23,070 nt of DNA from a virus, in IMG/VR virus record IMGVR_UViG_3300045999_006308, positions 1-23,070 of that record, one strand, 5' to 3'. Made by a program: the position numbers and the translations under genes. Below, in pieces: positions 14,152-20,144 of the stretch (position 1 is its first letter; every line of letters starts with the position of its first letter). The notes under the pieces were generated by a model. That model was not told where the DNA came from. It saw nothing but the letters and a program-made list of their open reading frames with translations, and did no database searches.

Positions 14152-14960
14152 GCTGGCACCTTTGCCATGCGTGCCTTGACCCTTGCCCTGTAGGCATGCC
14201 ATGGCTCCCGCATCTCGTCCCACTTGCCCACCCCGATGGACATGCCAACCGCCTCGACTGATGCCCTGCTGTCCGGATCCGATGCGCGTGCAGTGGCCTT
14301 GGCCGGACTTCGCTCGTCCGCCACCCATTGCCGCCAGGTGACCAGCGTTCGCTGAGCTGCCGCCTTGTGCCCGCAGAACTTCCCGTAGACCAGCGCGGCA
14401 TCGAGTTCTGGCCTCAGGCTGTTGATGACTTCGCGGTATTCGTCTGGCAGTGTGTGTGCTGTCGGCCCGCCTCCGGAATCGGGGGCGGATGCTCCACACT
14501 CAGGATTCAGAGAAGAGGGATTCAGAGAATCAGGATTCAGGGCGTTGCGACCCCCTCTTAATGAGGGGTGTTTTCCGGAGTTCTCCGGAGTTCCTCCGTT
14601 ATCAGGGGGGTCATCATGACCACCAGTTTCCAGGTTTTTGGGTGGCTTGATGACGCTGGGGCGCTCGGAATAGTGGGGCTTCTGGTGCGCAGAAAACTTC
14701 AGTATCTGGATGAATGCACCATCTTCGTTCTGATACCGCAGCAGGAAGCCGCGGCGCTCAAGCTCGGCCAGCAGCGGCTCCACGTCCTGGGCGTCGAAGG
14801 GCAGCAGCTCGCCCTTGATGCGCTTGGGCCTGTCCTCCAGGCGGCCATCCCGATCCGCCAGCATCCAAAGCCCTGGGAAGATCAGCCGCGCCCACACCGT
14901 GCATTCGGCCAGGTCTTCGTTCTTGTAAAACCCTGGCTTGATGTTTCTCGCCCTTGCCAT
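14148..14960 (-). CDS. Phage replication initiator (O-like) protein
   Basis: 270 residues from the ATG at 14960, which has AAGGGGAG eight bases upstream. Residues 1-100 (ARNIKPGFYKNEDLAECTVW, LADRDGRLEDRPKRIKGELL, ILKFSAHQKPHYSE) form a conserved winged-helix region found in replication proteins of Burkholderiales phages. A Pro/Asn-rich linker follows, with tandem LNPDSLNPSSLNPE at 141-154. A helical C-terminal domain (about 165-270) follows. The linker DNA holds 15-bp iterons, as lambda O does. The place after a CII-position regulator also fits O. Likely it binds the origin and recruits the host helicase. Confidence 0.75.
   Translation of the reverse strand: MARARNIKPGFYKNEDLAECTVWARLIFPGLWMLADRDGRLEDRPKRIKGELLPFDAQDVEPLLAELERRGFLLRYQNEDGAFIQILKFSAHQKPHYSERPSVIKPPKNLETGGHDDPPDNGGTPENSGKHPSLRGGRNALNPDSLNPSSLNPECGASAPDSGGGPTAHTLPDEYREVINSLRPELDAALVYGKFCGHKAAAQRTLVTWRQWVADERSPAKATARASDPDSRASVEAVGMSIGVGKWDEMREPWHAYRARVKARMAKVPA
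14503..14588. repeat. Candidate replication origin: 15-bp iterons and two dyads
   Basis: GGATTCAG recurs at 14503, 14518 and 14533, exactly 15 bp apart. The first two units share 12 bases (GGATTCAGAGAA). Immediately beyond are two perfect dyads: CCCCTC-TTAAT-GAGGGG (14552-14568) and CCGGAG-TT-CTCCGG (14575-14588). The whole sits in the linker region of the O-like gene. In lambda the origin is also iterons within O, followed by a melting region. Here the flank is only locally AT-rich. Confidence 0.6.
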
Positions 14961-14964
14961 CGTG

Positions 14965-15315
14965 TCAACTCCCCTTCTTTGCTTTGCTGTGAGCGCACGC
15001 GGCACTGGCTGGTGGCGCTTCCCGGTACTTGTCCATGAACTCCGGAAAAGCTTCCACCATCCTGGCGATCACCGTCTCCCTGCCGCAACCCATCGTCTCG
15101 GCAATGGATATCCAACTGCGGCCTTCCTCGCGCATCTTCTTTATGCGTGCCGTGTCCAAGGTGACGCGGGGGCCGGTGTGGTATCGGCGGGTCCGCTTTT
15201 GATCGGACGACGGCCCGGGCTCGGGCTGAACGCCTCGCGGCTTGACATCCGCAAGCCAGATCGACGGCGCATGGTCGTGCCGCCCATAGTTGGTCGGCCA
15301 TGGTGGCTGGTTCAT
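14965..15315 (-). CDS. HTH protein between regulator and replication gene
   Basis: 116 residues. The N-terminal 50 residues are polar and Pro-rich. Residues 50-90 (RVTLDTARIKKMREEGRSWI then SIAETMGCGRETVIARMVEA) look like a resolvase-type or homeodomain-like helix-turn-helix. It ends 4 nt before the replication gene start and the replication gene's ribosome site lies in its last codons. It follows the CII-position gene by 22 nt. A DNA-binding accessory protein is likely; no specific role can be assigned. Confidence 0.7.
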   Translation of the reverse strand: MNQPPWPTNYGRHDHAPSIWLADVKPRGVQPEPGPSSDQKRTRRYHTGPRVTLDTARIKKMREEGRSWISIAETMGCGRETVIARMVEAFPEFMDKYREAPPASAACAHSKAKKGS

Positions 15316-15337
15316 ATCGTTGTGTTTTCCTTCGGGG

Positions 15338-15706
15338 TCATGCTTTGCTGGCCATCAGCACCCGGCGCAGCGCCGCGACTTCCTCGCGAAGGAGCCGGTT
15401 CTGCGCTTCGGTCTCGCTCTCCAGCTTGCGCACACTGTGCAGGTCGTACCCTCGGGCGTGCAGCATCCACAACAACGGGGCATCGTTGCCGCAGGCGTCC
15501 ATCAGAGCCACCAGCTTGGGCCACATGACGCCCTCGCCGCCACTTTCCCACCGACTGAACTGGGCCTTGTCCAGGTGCAGCTGATCCTGCAGCTGCTTGG
15601 CCTCCAGGCCGGCTGCCTTGGCGCACAAGGCGATAGCGCCGCCCAGGCTCTTTTCGCGTGAAACTTCCTGCGCGCTGATGTCGACTTGGATAGCCGTCTG
15701 GTGCAT
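15338..15706 (-). CDS. XRE-type regulator in the CII position
   Basis: 122 residues from the ATG at 15706, with GAGAGG upstream. Residues 30-75 (AIALCAKAAGLEAKQLQDQL then HLDKAQFSRWESGGEGVMWP) are an HTH of the XRE kind. The C terminus (ESETEAQNRLLREEVAALRR) is a coiled coil suited to oligomerisation. It lies between the Cro-like and O-like genes, which is where lambda has cII. An activator of lysogeny is therefore plausible, but sequence alone does not prove it. An upstream in-frame ATG at 15760 would overlap the preceding gene and lacks a ribosome site. Confidence 0.75.
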   Translation of the reverse strand: MHQTAIQVDISAQEVSREKSLGGAIALCAKAAGLEAKQLQDQLHLDKAQFSRWESGGEGVMWPKLVALMDACGNDAPLLWMLHARGYDLHSVRKLESETEAQNRLLREEVAALRRVLMASKA

Positions 15707-15720
15707 CTTGTTGGTGCCTC

Positions 15721-15933
15721 TCAAAACTCTTGTGTGGTGTTGAGAGGCATGCCGACGCAAAAATTAGCGCCATGAAACACCATCAAGAAAAAAGGGACCT
15801 GATCCAGCACAGCCCTTTCGAGGCTTCGGAGGAGACACGTCATTCGCGCCGGATCGGTGCTCTGCACACCAGGAAGGCCCAAAGAGTTACCGGCCACGCG
15901 TGTCAACTCTGCCGGCAACTGCAATTTGTTCAC
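15721..15933 (-). CDS. Possible 70-residue phage protein (GTG start)
   Basis: The frame opens with GTG at 15933-15931, 3 nt after the Cro-like stop, and ends 14 nt before the CII-position start. It reads MNKLQLPAELTRVAGNSLGL and ends FHGANFCVGMPLNTTQEF, with a hydrophobic patch VLDQVPFFLMVF. Operon spacing on both sides and a protein-like composition support it. No clear Shine-Dalgarno sequence precedes the GTG and no family is recognised. If it is not a gene, the 230 nt between the regulators is untranslated. Confidence 0.45.
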   Translation of the reverse strand: MNKLQLPAELTRVAGNSLGLPGVQSTDPARMTCLLRSLERAVLDQVPFFLMVFHGANFCVGMPLNTTQEF

Positions 15934-15936
15934 GGA

Positions 15937-16197
15937 TCACACACCCGCCGCAGCGGGCTCCGTGCTTGGGTTGGTGGTGGCCAGCTCGGGCCAGATCTCT
16001 TGCCAGTCGTCAGGGCGCAGGTCTTTGCGGGTGACCGCGCCGTTGGTAGCGCGTTCGATGGAAGCACATCGCTCGACAGGCACGCGCTTCTTTCCGGTGC
16101 ACCAATCGGACACAGTTGGCTGTGATACCTGCAAAGTCTTCGCAAGCGCGATGCCGCTGCCGCGTTTGCTTGTGGTGATGAATTCAATCAGCGTCAT
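15937..16197 (-). CDS. YdaS/Cro-like transcriptional regulator
   Basis: 86 residues: MTLIEFITTSKRGSGIALAK, then TLQVSQPTVSDWCTGKKRVP and VERCASIERATNGAVTRKDL, with RPDDWQEIWPEL after. This is the YdaS/Cro-type HTH pattern (SQPTVSDWCTGKKRVPVERC with R-x-DL-RPD-W). It is divergent from the CI-like gene across a 73-bp operator region. The predicted promoter ends about 7 nt from the ATG and there is no Shine-Dalgarno sequence, so its mRNA may be leaderless or nearly so. It is probably the first gene of the lytic operon. Confidence 0.85.
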   Translation of the reverse strand: MTLIEFITTSKRGSGIALAKTLQVSQPTVSDWCTGKKRVPVERCASIERATNGAVTRKDLRPDDWQEIWPELATTNPSTEPAAAGV

Positions 16198-16203
16198 GCG
16201 CCA

Positions 16204-16233
16204 AATATAGCTTATGGCTTTAATTCTAGTCAA
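16204..16233 (-). promoter_or_regulatory. Lytic promoter (PR-like) for the YdaS/Cro-like gene
   Basis: On the minus strand TTGACT (16233-16228) and TATATT (16209-16204) are separated by 18 nt, a good sigma70 match. Transcription would begin close to 16197, at or next to the ATG. The -35 overlaps the right half of the operator dyad, so repressor binding would block it. Confidence 0.7.
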
Positions 16234-16240
16234 TAGCCAT
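16214..16240. promoter_or_regulatory. Operator dyad in the cI-cro control region
   Basis: ATGGCT at 16214-16219 is mirrored by AGCCAT at 16235-16240 with 15 bp between. The right half, CAATAGCCA at 16231-16239, recurs as its complement TGGCTATTG at 17299-17307 next to the other early promoter. This sharing suggests both sites are bound by the CI-like or Cro-like protein. Confidence 0.55.
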
Positions 16241-16248
16241 TTGATATT
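16220..16248 (+). promoter_or_regulatory. Weak candidate promoter for the repressor gene
   Basis: TTAATT (16220-16225) and GATATT (16243-16248) are 17 nt apart on the plus strand. The match to sigma70 is poor, as expected for a maintenance promoter needing activation. Transcription would begin just before the Shine-Dalgarno AGGGGAGGA at 16252-16260. Confidence 0.35.
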
Positions 16249-16270
16249 TTCAGGGGAGGACAATTTTTGT

Positions 16271-16648
16271 ATGTCCCCAGAACGCCAGAAATTTGTCGAA
16301 CGTCTCAAAGACGTTGTCACTAGACTGGGGTATGCCGAGCGCGGCCGGCAAACCAAACTTGCCGAACGCTACAACCTTGCGCAGCCATCAGTGCGCAAAT
16401 GGTTCACTGGCGAGGCCATGCCCGCGTATGAGATCGCCGTCGACCTGTGCCGACGCTCACAGACCTCCTATGAATGGTTCATGACCGGACGCGGAGAAAA
16501 GATGGTGCAAGGTCGTGAGGCGCTGGACCCACAGATCGCTGCCGCAGTACGGGTGATGGAGAACATGACGCCCTATCAGGTTTCCCAGGCCGTCAAAATT
16601 CTTGATACGATCGCTCAACCAATGCCCGGCAACGGGACCGGCCAATAG
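16271..16648 (+). CDS. CI-like repressor, short form without peptidase domain
   Basis: 125 residues from the ATG at 16271, with AGGGGAGGA ten bases upstream. A longer frame from 16214 would begin inside the operator and has no ribosome site. Residues 20-65 (GRQTKLAERYNLAQPSVRKW then FTGEAMPAYEIAVDLCRR) are an XRE/CI HTH, followed by TSYEWFMTGRGE, typical of phage repressors. The C terminus (PQIAAAVRVMENMTPYQVSQ then AVKILDTIA) is a short helical dimerisation-type segment. No LexA/CI S24 peptidase domain is present. Divergent orientation to the Cro-like gene supports the repressor role. Confidence 0.8.
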   Translation: MSPERQKFVERLKDVVTRLGYAERGRQTKLAERYNLAQPSVRKWFTGEAMPAYEIAVDLCRRSQTSYEWFMTGRGEKMVQGREALDPQIAAAVRVMENMTPYQVSQAVKILDTIAQPMPGNGTGQ

Positions 16649-16708
16649 CTCACGCCGACCCGGCTTGGTATTGCGGTTTATTCGACGCCACACCAGGAAA
16701 GGCGATCC

Positions 16709-17287
16709 ATGAAATTTTACAGACGACTGTGCGCCGCTGCGGCGCTTTTGTTGTTTGCTCACGCAGCGATTGCTCAAGACTGGCTAGGAGAACCTGAAGC
16801 CGTCATGGGCATCAAGTTGGGCGCGCCACTTAGTGCCAGCTCCATGTCTCGGTGCTCTGCAGCCGACGCGAAAATTGAAGATCCGTGCCTGGACAAACAG
16901 GGCGGGCTTGAGGAAGCACCAGCTCGTTTCATTGTCAAGCGCCAACCATTTGGATACGCTGACTTTCATGTCATCGTGGATGGGACTGGAATCGTCTCTC
17001 AGCTGATGGTGATCCTCCCACAAAAGCAATTTGACGACTTCGCGGCCGTGCTGGTCGAGCGATATGGCCGGCCAACCAGGTCTGAGACTCAGCAATGGCA
17101 GAACCGACTCGGCGCCACCTTCCCATCGAAGAAATTGGAGTGGAGCGGCAAACGAGTTCGAATACTTGCCATGGAGAGAGGCAGCTCAATTGATCGGTCC
17201 GTTGTGAGCATTCAGGACATTGCAGCAGTCGACAGAGATATGCAACTGGAACGCGACAAGCTCAAGAACTCAGCATCGAAACTTTGA
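16709..17287 (+). CDS. Exported protein of unknown function in the rexAB position (candidate lysogenic-conversion gene)
   Basis: 192 residues. A signal peptide is clear: basic MKFYRRL, hydrophobic AAALLLFAHAA, with likely cleavage near AIA/QD at residue 22. The mature part is soluble and mixed alpha/beta (GIKLGAPLSASSMSRC, GYADFHVIVDGTGIVSQLMV, ILPQKQFDDFAAVLVERYGR), with two cysteines near 49 and 60. It looks like a small periplasmic protein. It lies directly after the repressor gene and before the leftward-type promoter, so it would be expressed in the lysogen, as rexAB are. AGGAAAGG precedes the ATG. Superinfection exclusion or a host-surface effect are possible but unproven. Confidence 0.75.
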   Translation: MKFYRRLCAAAALLLFAHAAIAQDWLGEPEAVMGIKLGAPLSASSMSRCSAADAKIEDPCLDKQGGLEEAPARFIVKRQPFGYADFHVIVDGTGIVSQLMVILPQKQFDDFAAVLVERYGRPTRSETQQWQNRLGATFPSKKLEWSGKRVRILAMERGSSIDRSVVSIQDIAAVDRDMQLERDKLKNSASKL

Positions 17288-17298
17288 AAAATATCTTT

Positions 17299-17333
17299 TG
17301 GCTATTGCGTAGAAAATAGCTTTTAGGTATATT
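17299..17333 (+). promoter_or_regulatory. Early promoter (PL-like) with overlapping operator
   Basis: TTGCGT (17305-17310) and TATATT (17328-17333) are exactly 17 nt apart. An inverted repeat GCTATT (17301-17306) / AATAGC (17315-17320) overlaps the -35 and spacer. TGGCTATTG (17299-17307) matches the operator half-site at 16231-16239 in reverse complement. This would place the plus-strand early operon under the same repressor as the Cro-like gene. Confidence 0.7.
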
Positions 17334-17371
17334 TCACTCCAACCCGGCACCCCGCCGGCAAGGAGTGAAGG

Positions 17372-17701
17372 ATGCAGCTTCTCAGAGACGTAGCCCAGCA
17401 GGCCCGGCGCGCGGCCATGCAGCCGGGCCAGATCACCCAGCATTTCCGCGAGCAGGACGCTGACCTGCAGGCGTTCGAAAGCGCCGCCGCATACGCCGCT
17501 GCCGCGCTGGCTTTTCGGGCGGTCAAGTCGATGGGCGGCTGCCGCCTTCACACGCCAGGGGATTGCGAGGCGCGCGCCCGTAAAGCTGAGCGCGCGATCC
17601 GCGAGATCGCCCTGCAGTCCGAGATCATCCTTCAGCGCCGGGCGGAGTTGGCCGATGCCGACCGCGCAATGCTGCGAGCCATGATGGCGGAGGCGGCATG
17701 A
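17372..17701 (+). CDS. First early-operon gene, 109-residue helical protein
   Basis: AAGGAGTGAAGG lies just before the ATG. The protein (MQLLRDVAQQARRAAMQPGQ, ITQHFREQDADLQAFESAAA, ...LQSEIILQRRAELADADRAM) is almost entirely helical and Ala/Arg-rich, with two cysteines (GGCRLHTPGDCEARA). It is the first gene behind the operator-controlled promoter. I do not recognise the family. It overlaps the next gene by ATGA. Confidence 0.75.
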   Translation: MQLLRDVAQQARRAAMQPGQITQHFREQDADLQAFESAAAYAAAALAFRAVKSMGGCRLHTPGDCEARARKAERAIREIALQSEIILQRRAELADADRAMLRAMMAEAA

Positions 17702-17961
17702 TCAAGACCACCATCATTGCCGTGGCCATGGTCGGCGCCCTCTGCTGGCTCGGCCCCTCCCTCGATGACCACAGCGCAGAGTGGGACCAGGCCGTCACCC
17801 TCCAGGACGCCATCAACGCAGCCATCGCGCAGGAAAAGTTTGCCCTCGCCGCTCAGGCCTTGTGCGGCCCACAGGCAGCCTGGGCACAGCTCAATGACGG
17901 ATCGGTGCAGTGCCGCACCAAACACGGCAAGCCCACCATCACCGTGCAGGTGTCGCCATGA
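17698..17961 (+). CDS. Small exported or membrane-anchored protein, 87 residues
   Basis: The N terminus MIKTTIIAVAMVGALCWLGP is a signal peptide or membrane anchor. The rest is short and soluble, with two cysteines (LCGPQAAWAQLNDGSVQCRT) that could pair in the periplasm. It overlaps the previous gene (ATGA) and the next (ATGA). The function is unknown; an envelope-located early phage protein is the most that can be said. Confidence 0.7.
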   Translation: MIKTTIIAVAMVGALCWLGPSLDDHSAEWDQAVTLQDAINAAIAQEKFALAAQALCGPQAAWAQLNDGSVQCRTKHGKPTITVQVSP

Positions 17962-18215
17962 TCGCCACCCTGTGGGACATGGCCCTGGCAAACCCATGGT
18001 GGGCAGCGCTGATCGTGCTGATGTTCTTGTGCTGCAGCACCGGCCTCGCGCTGTGCATCGTGGGCCTGGCGCGCCCCGAGCTGCCGCTGCATCAGTGGGA
18101 GGACGACGACGATCAGCACCGCGCCGTCACACGCCCGGCCGCACTGGAGAAGCCAGCGCACCAGGTGCACATCCAGCCGGCCAGCAACGTGATCCCTTGG
18201 GGGCGGCGGCAATGA
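17958..18215 (+). CDS. Small single-pass membrane protein, 85 residues
   Basis: The chosen ATG at 17958 overlaps the upstream stop as ATGA. Residues about 13-36 (NPWWAALIVLMFLCCSTGLA then LCIVGLA) form one membrane helix. The tail is acidic then polar (HQWEDDDDQHRAV) and ends in VIPWGRRQ. A longer frame from 17910 would overlap the neighbouring gene. No family was recognised. Together with the preceding gene it forms a small envelope pair. Confidence 0.7.
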   Translation: MIATLWDMALANPWWAALIVLMFLCCSTGLALCIVGLARPELPLHQWEDDDDQHRAVTRPAALEKPAHQVHIQPASNVIPWGRRQ

Positions 18216-18559
18216 TTGGCCAGCACAGATCCGGCCGGTTGACGGCCATGGGCACGCTGTTTCTGTCCGCACCGGTGTATCAGCAGATGACCAGCGGCGG
18301 CAGCCAGCAGTACGTGCTGCCCATGGTGCAGCGCGACGGCATGGGCGTGATGAGCGTCGTGGGCATCTGGCTGGGCCCGGCGGCGGACAGCTTCATGGCG
18401 CAGTACCGCGGCGAGCTCAAGCCTGGCAAGGCGCTGGATGTGACCTTCGAGCGCGTCTTTGTGCACCGCAACGAGCTGCACGGAATTATTCTTTCCTGCG
18501 TGCTGGCGCCAGATCGGTGGCCGGTGCGCGTTCAAACCAGAGAGGCACAAGCAGCATGA
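18212..18559 (+). CDS. Conserved-looking soluble protein, 115 residues
   Basis: The ATG at 18212 overlaps the upstream stop as ATGA, so I do not use the much longer open frame before it. The sequence (MIGQHRSGRLTAMGTLFLSA, ...GMGVMSVVGIWLGPAADSFM, ...GKALDVTFERVFVHRNELHG, IILSCVLAPDRWPVRVQ) is beta-strand-rich and could be a small OB-fold or similar barrel. The function is not recognised. It overlaps the dNMP kinase gene by ATGA. Confidence 0.7.
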   Translation: MIGQHRSGRLTAMGTLFLSAPVYQQMTSGGSQQYVLPMVQRDGMGVMSVVGIWLGPAADSFMAQYRGELKPGKALDVTFERVFVHRNELHGIILSCVLAPDRWPVRVQTREAQAA

Positions 18560-19266
18560 GCACGTCCATCATCATCGGCCTGACCGGGTTTGCCGGGGCA
18601 GGCAAGGACACAGTGGCGGACGCTCTGGTCACGCATGCCGGATTCCGCAAGATTGCCTTCGCCGACACGCTGCGCCTGGAGGTGGCCGGCGGCTACCAGC
18701 TGGGCGACCGGGCCCACCTGCTGAGCGACCGCGCCACGAAGGAGGTGGCCACAGACGCCCTGGCCTTCTGCCGCTGCCACCATGAGCCGTTCGTCGAGCG
18801 CATGATGGCCCTGCAGAGTGCCGAGCAGCCCGACTTCGACTGGGAAGCATGGGCCTATGCGCCGCGCTCGCCGCGCCAGATCATGCAGTGGTGGGGTACG
18901 GAATACCGCAGGGCGGAGTCGGCCAACTACTGGAGCACCAAAACTGCGGTGCATATCGCCGCCAACAGCGACGAGGACGCGCGCTGGATCATCACCGACT
19001 GCCGCTTCGACAACGAGGCCCAGGCCGTGCGCAAGTTGGGCGGCGAGATCTGGCAGGTGCAACGCCCCGGCCACCAGACGCCCGAGGGCGGCCACGCCAG
19101 CCAGACCGACGGCATGCGGTTTCGCCCGGAGCGGGTGCTTATCAACGGCCTGGACATCCCGGCCCTGATCCGCACGACGCTGCGCGCCCTGCAGGCCAGC
19201 CATGGCGGCATGGTCATCAACGTGACGAATCTAGGAAGTCTTGTTCATTGTGGCGGGGGAGCATGA
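18556..19266 (+). CDS. Deoxynucleoside monophosphate kinase
   Basis: 236 residues from the ATG at 18556, which overlaps the upstream stop as ATGA. The N terminus STSIIIGLTGFAGAGKDTVA contains a Walker A loop GFAGAGKDT at 10-18. The body has FRKIAFADTLRLEVAGGYQL, RSPRQIMQWWGTEYRRA and WIITDCRFDNEAQAVRKLGG. This matches phage dNMP kinases related to T4 gp1, which phosphorylate dNMPs to feed DNA synthesis. It lies in the early operon, as expected for nucleotide metabolism. The last 20 residues appear to be a non-conserved tail. Confidence 0.88.
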   Translation: MSTSIIIGLTGFAGAGKDTVADALVTHAGFRKIAFADTLRLEVAGGYQLGDRAHLLSDRATKEVATDALAFCRCHHEPFVERMMALQSAEQPDFDWEAWAYAPRSPRQIMQWWGTEYRRAESANYWSTKTAVHIAANSDEDARWIITDCRFDNEAQAVRKLGGEIWQVQRPGHQTPEGGHASQTDGMRFRPERVLINGLDIPALIRTTLRALQASHGGMVINVTNLGSLVHCGGGA

Positions 19267-19267
19267 A

Positions 19268-19870
19268 ATGGTCAGACGGCAGTGGACTGATGCAGAAATA
19301 GACGTTGTACGAGACAGGTATGAGGCCGGCGATGCAAAGGGCATAGCTCGAGAGCTTGCTCGTTCTGTGTGCAGCGTGCATTGCAAGGCTTTCAAACTAG
19401 GTCTTAGGAAAGAGCGCATGCCTGCAAGCAAGGTTTGCCCACGTTGCGGAGTAATCAAGCCCCGCAAAACGGAGTTTTACGAACGCGCAAATGGGTCACG
19501 CGGCAAGCGAACCGAAAGTTATTGCAAGGCATGTTGCCGCGAAAGCCGGAAACTAAATCCGCCCCCACCAGAACGCAGCCGTGCAAATTACTACAAGCAC
19601 GGCGAAAAACGGCGGGCCGAGATGAGAGCCAAGAGCAAAAAAGAGGCTGGAACACTGGACCCCACCTACATAGCCAAGGCACTTAGGATGCGACGCGTCG
19701 AGGTACCGCAAGAACTATTTGAAATGAAACAGCAACAACTAACTATCTTCCGCATGGCTAGAAATTTTAGAAAGGCTACCAATGAAAGCAGCAAAGACAC
19801 TAACCGAATCTCTCAACAACATGGACGAGGTCGCAACACAGGGCGACCTGCGCAGGATCGTGGCGAATAG
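19268..19870 (+). CDS. Myb/HTH plus zinc-ribbon phage protein (possible nuclease-related)
   Basis: 200 residues. The ATG at 19268 has GGGGGA seven bases upstream. Residues 3-50 (RRQWTDAEIDVVRDRYEAGD, AKGIARELARSVCSVHCKAF) resemble a Myb/SANT-like HTH. Residues about 55-95 hold a four-cysteine ribbon: CPRCG and later YCKACCRE. A basic region follows (NYYKHGEKRRAEMRAKSKKE). The pattern resembles small phage proteins with endonuclease VII or HNH-like zinc ribbons, but no catalytic His was assigned. Base composition is visibly less GC-rich than the neighbours, suggesting recent acquisition. The last 30 residues overlap the next gene by 89 nt. Confidence 0.7.
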   Translation: MVRRQWTDAEIDVVRDRYEAGDAKGIARELARSVCSVHCKAFKLGLRKERMPASKVCPRCGVIKPRKTEFYERANGSRGKRTESYCKACCRESRKLNPPPPERSRANYYKHGEKRRAEMRAKSKKEAGTLDPTYIAKALRMRRVEVPQELFEMKQQQLTIFRMARNFRKATNESSKDTNRISQQHGRGRNTGRPAQDRGE

Positions 19871-20072
19871 CCTGCTGGCACTGGCCAGAAAAGAGATCAG
19901 CGCCACAGACGTGGAGGCGATGGCCAGGGGCTTGGAATCGATTAGCAACAGCCTTAACGCTGAAATCAAGGTGGCGAAAACCAGCATTGAATTGCGCGAG
20001 AAAGGCGGACAGCTTGGGCAGGTGGTGCACCTTGGTCAATTAATCATCGGGAATGCCCCGCAGAGCAACTAA
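19782..20072 (+). CDS. Small helical phage protein, 96 residues
   Basis: AGAAAGG lies 6 nt before the ATG at 19782. The protein (MKAAKTLTESLNNMDEVATQ, GDLRRIVANSLLALARKEIS, ATDVEAMARGLESISNSLNA, EIKVAKTSIELREKGGQLGQ) is helical and looks like a real domain. The overlapping end of the upstream gene looks like low-information sequence instead. I do not recognise a named family. It is followed by a short spacer and the 18-residue leader frame. Confidence 0.7.
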   Translation: MKAAKTLTESLNNMDEVATQGDLRRIVANSLLALARKEISATDVEAMARGLESISNSLNAEIKVAKTSIELREKGGQLGQVVHLGQLIIGNAPQSN

Positions 20073-20087
20073 CTGAGGAAGACCGCC

Positions 20088-20144
20088 ATGAAGAACTACA
20101 GACCCGGCGATGGCACCATGGCGCGCCCGGCGGTGGCGCTGTGA
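20088..20144 (+). CDS. 18-residue micro-ORF coupled to the HNH gene
   Basis: ATG at 20088 with GAGGAAG six bases upstream opens MKNYRPGDGTMARPAVAL and stops at TGA 20142-20144. The stop overlaps the GTG start of the HNH gene as GTGA. The ribosome site is better than any at the GTG itself, so this frame may serve to deliver ribosomes. It could instead be the remnant of a longer gene cut by the HNH insertion. Confidence 0.5.
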   Translation: MKNYRPGDGTMARPAVAL

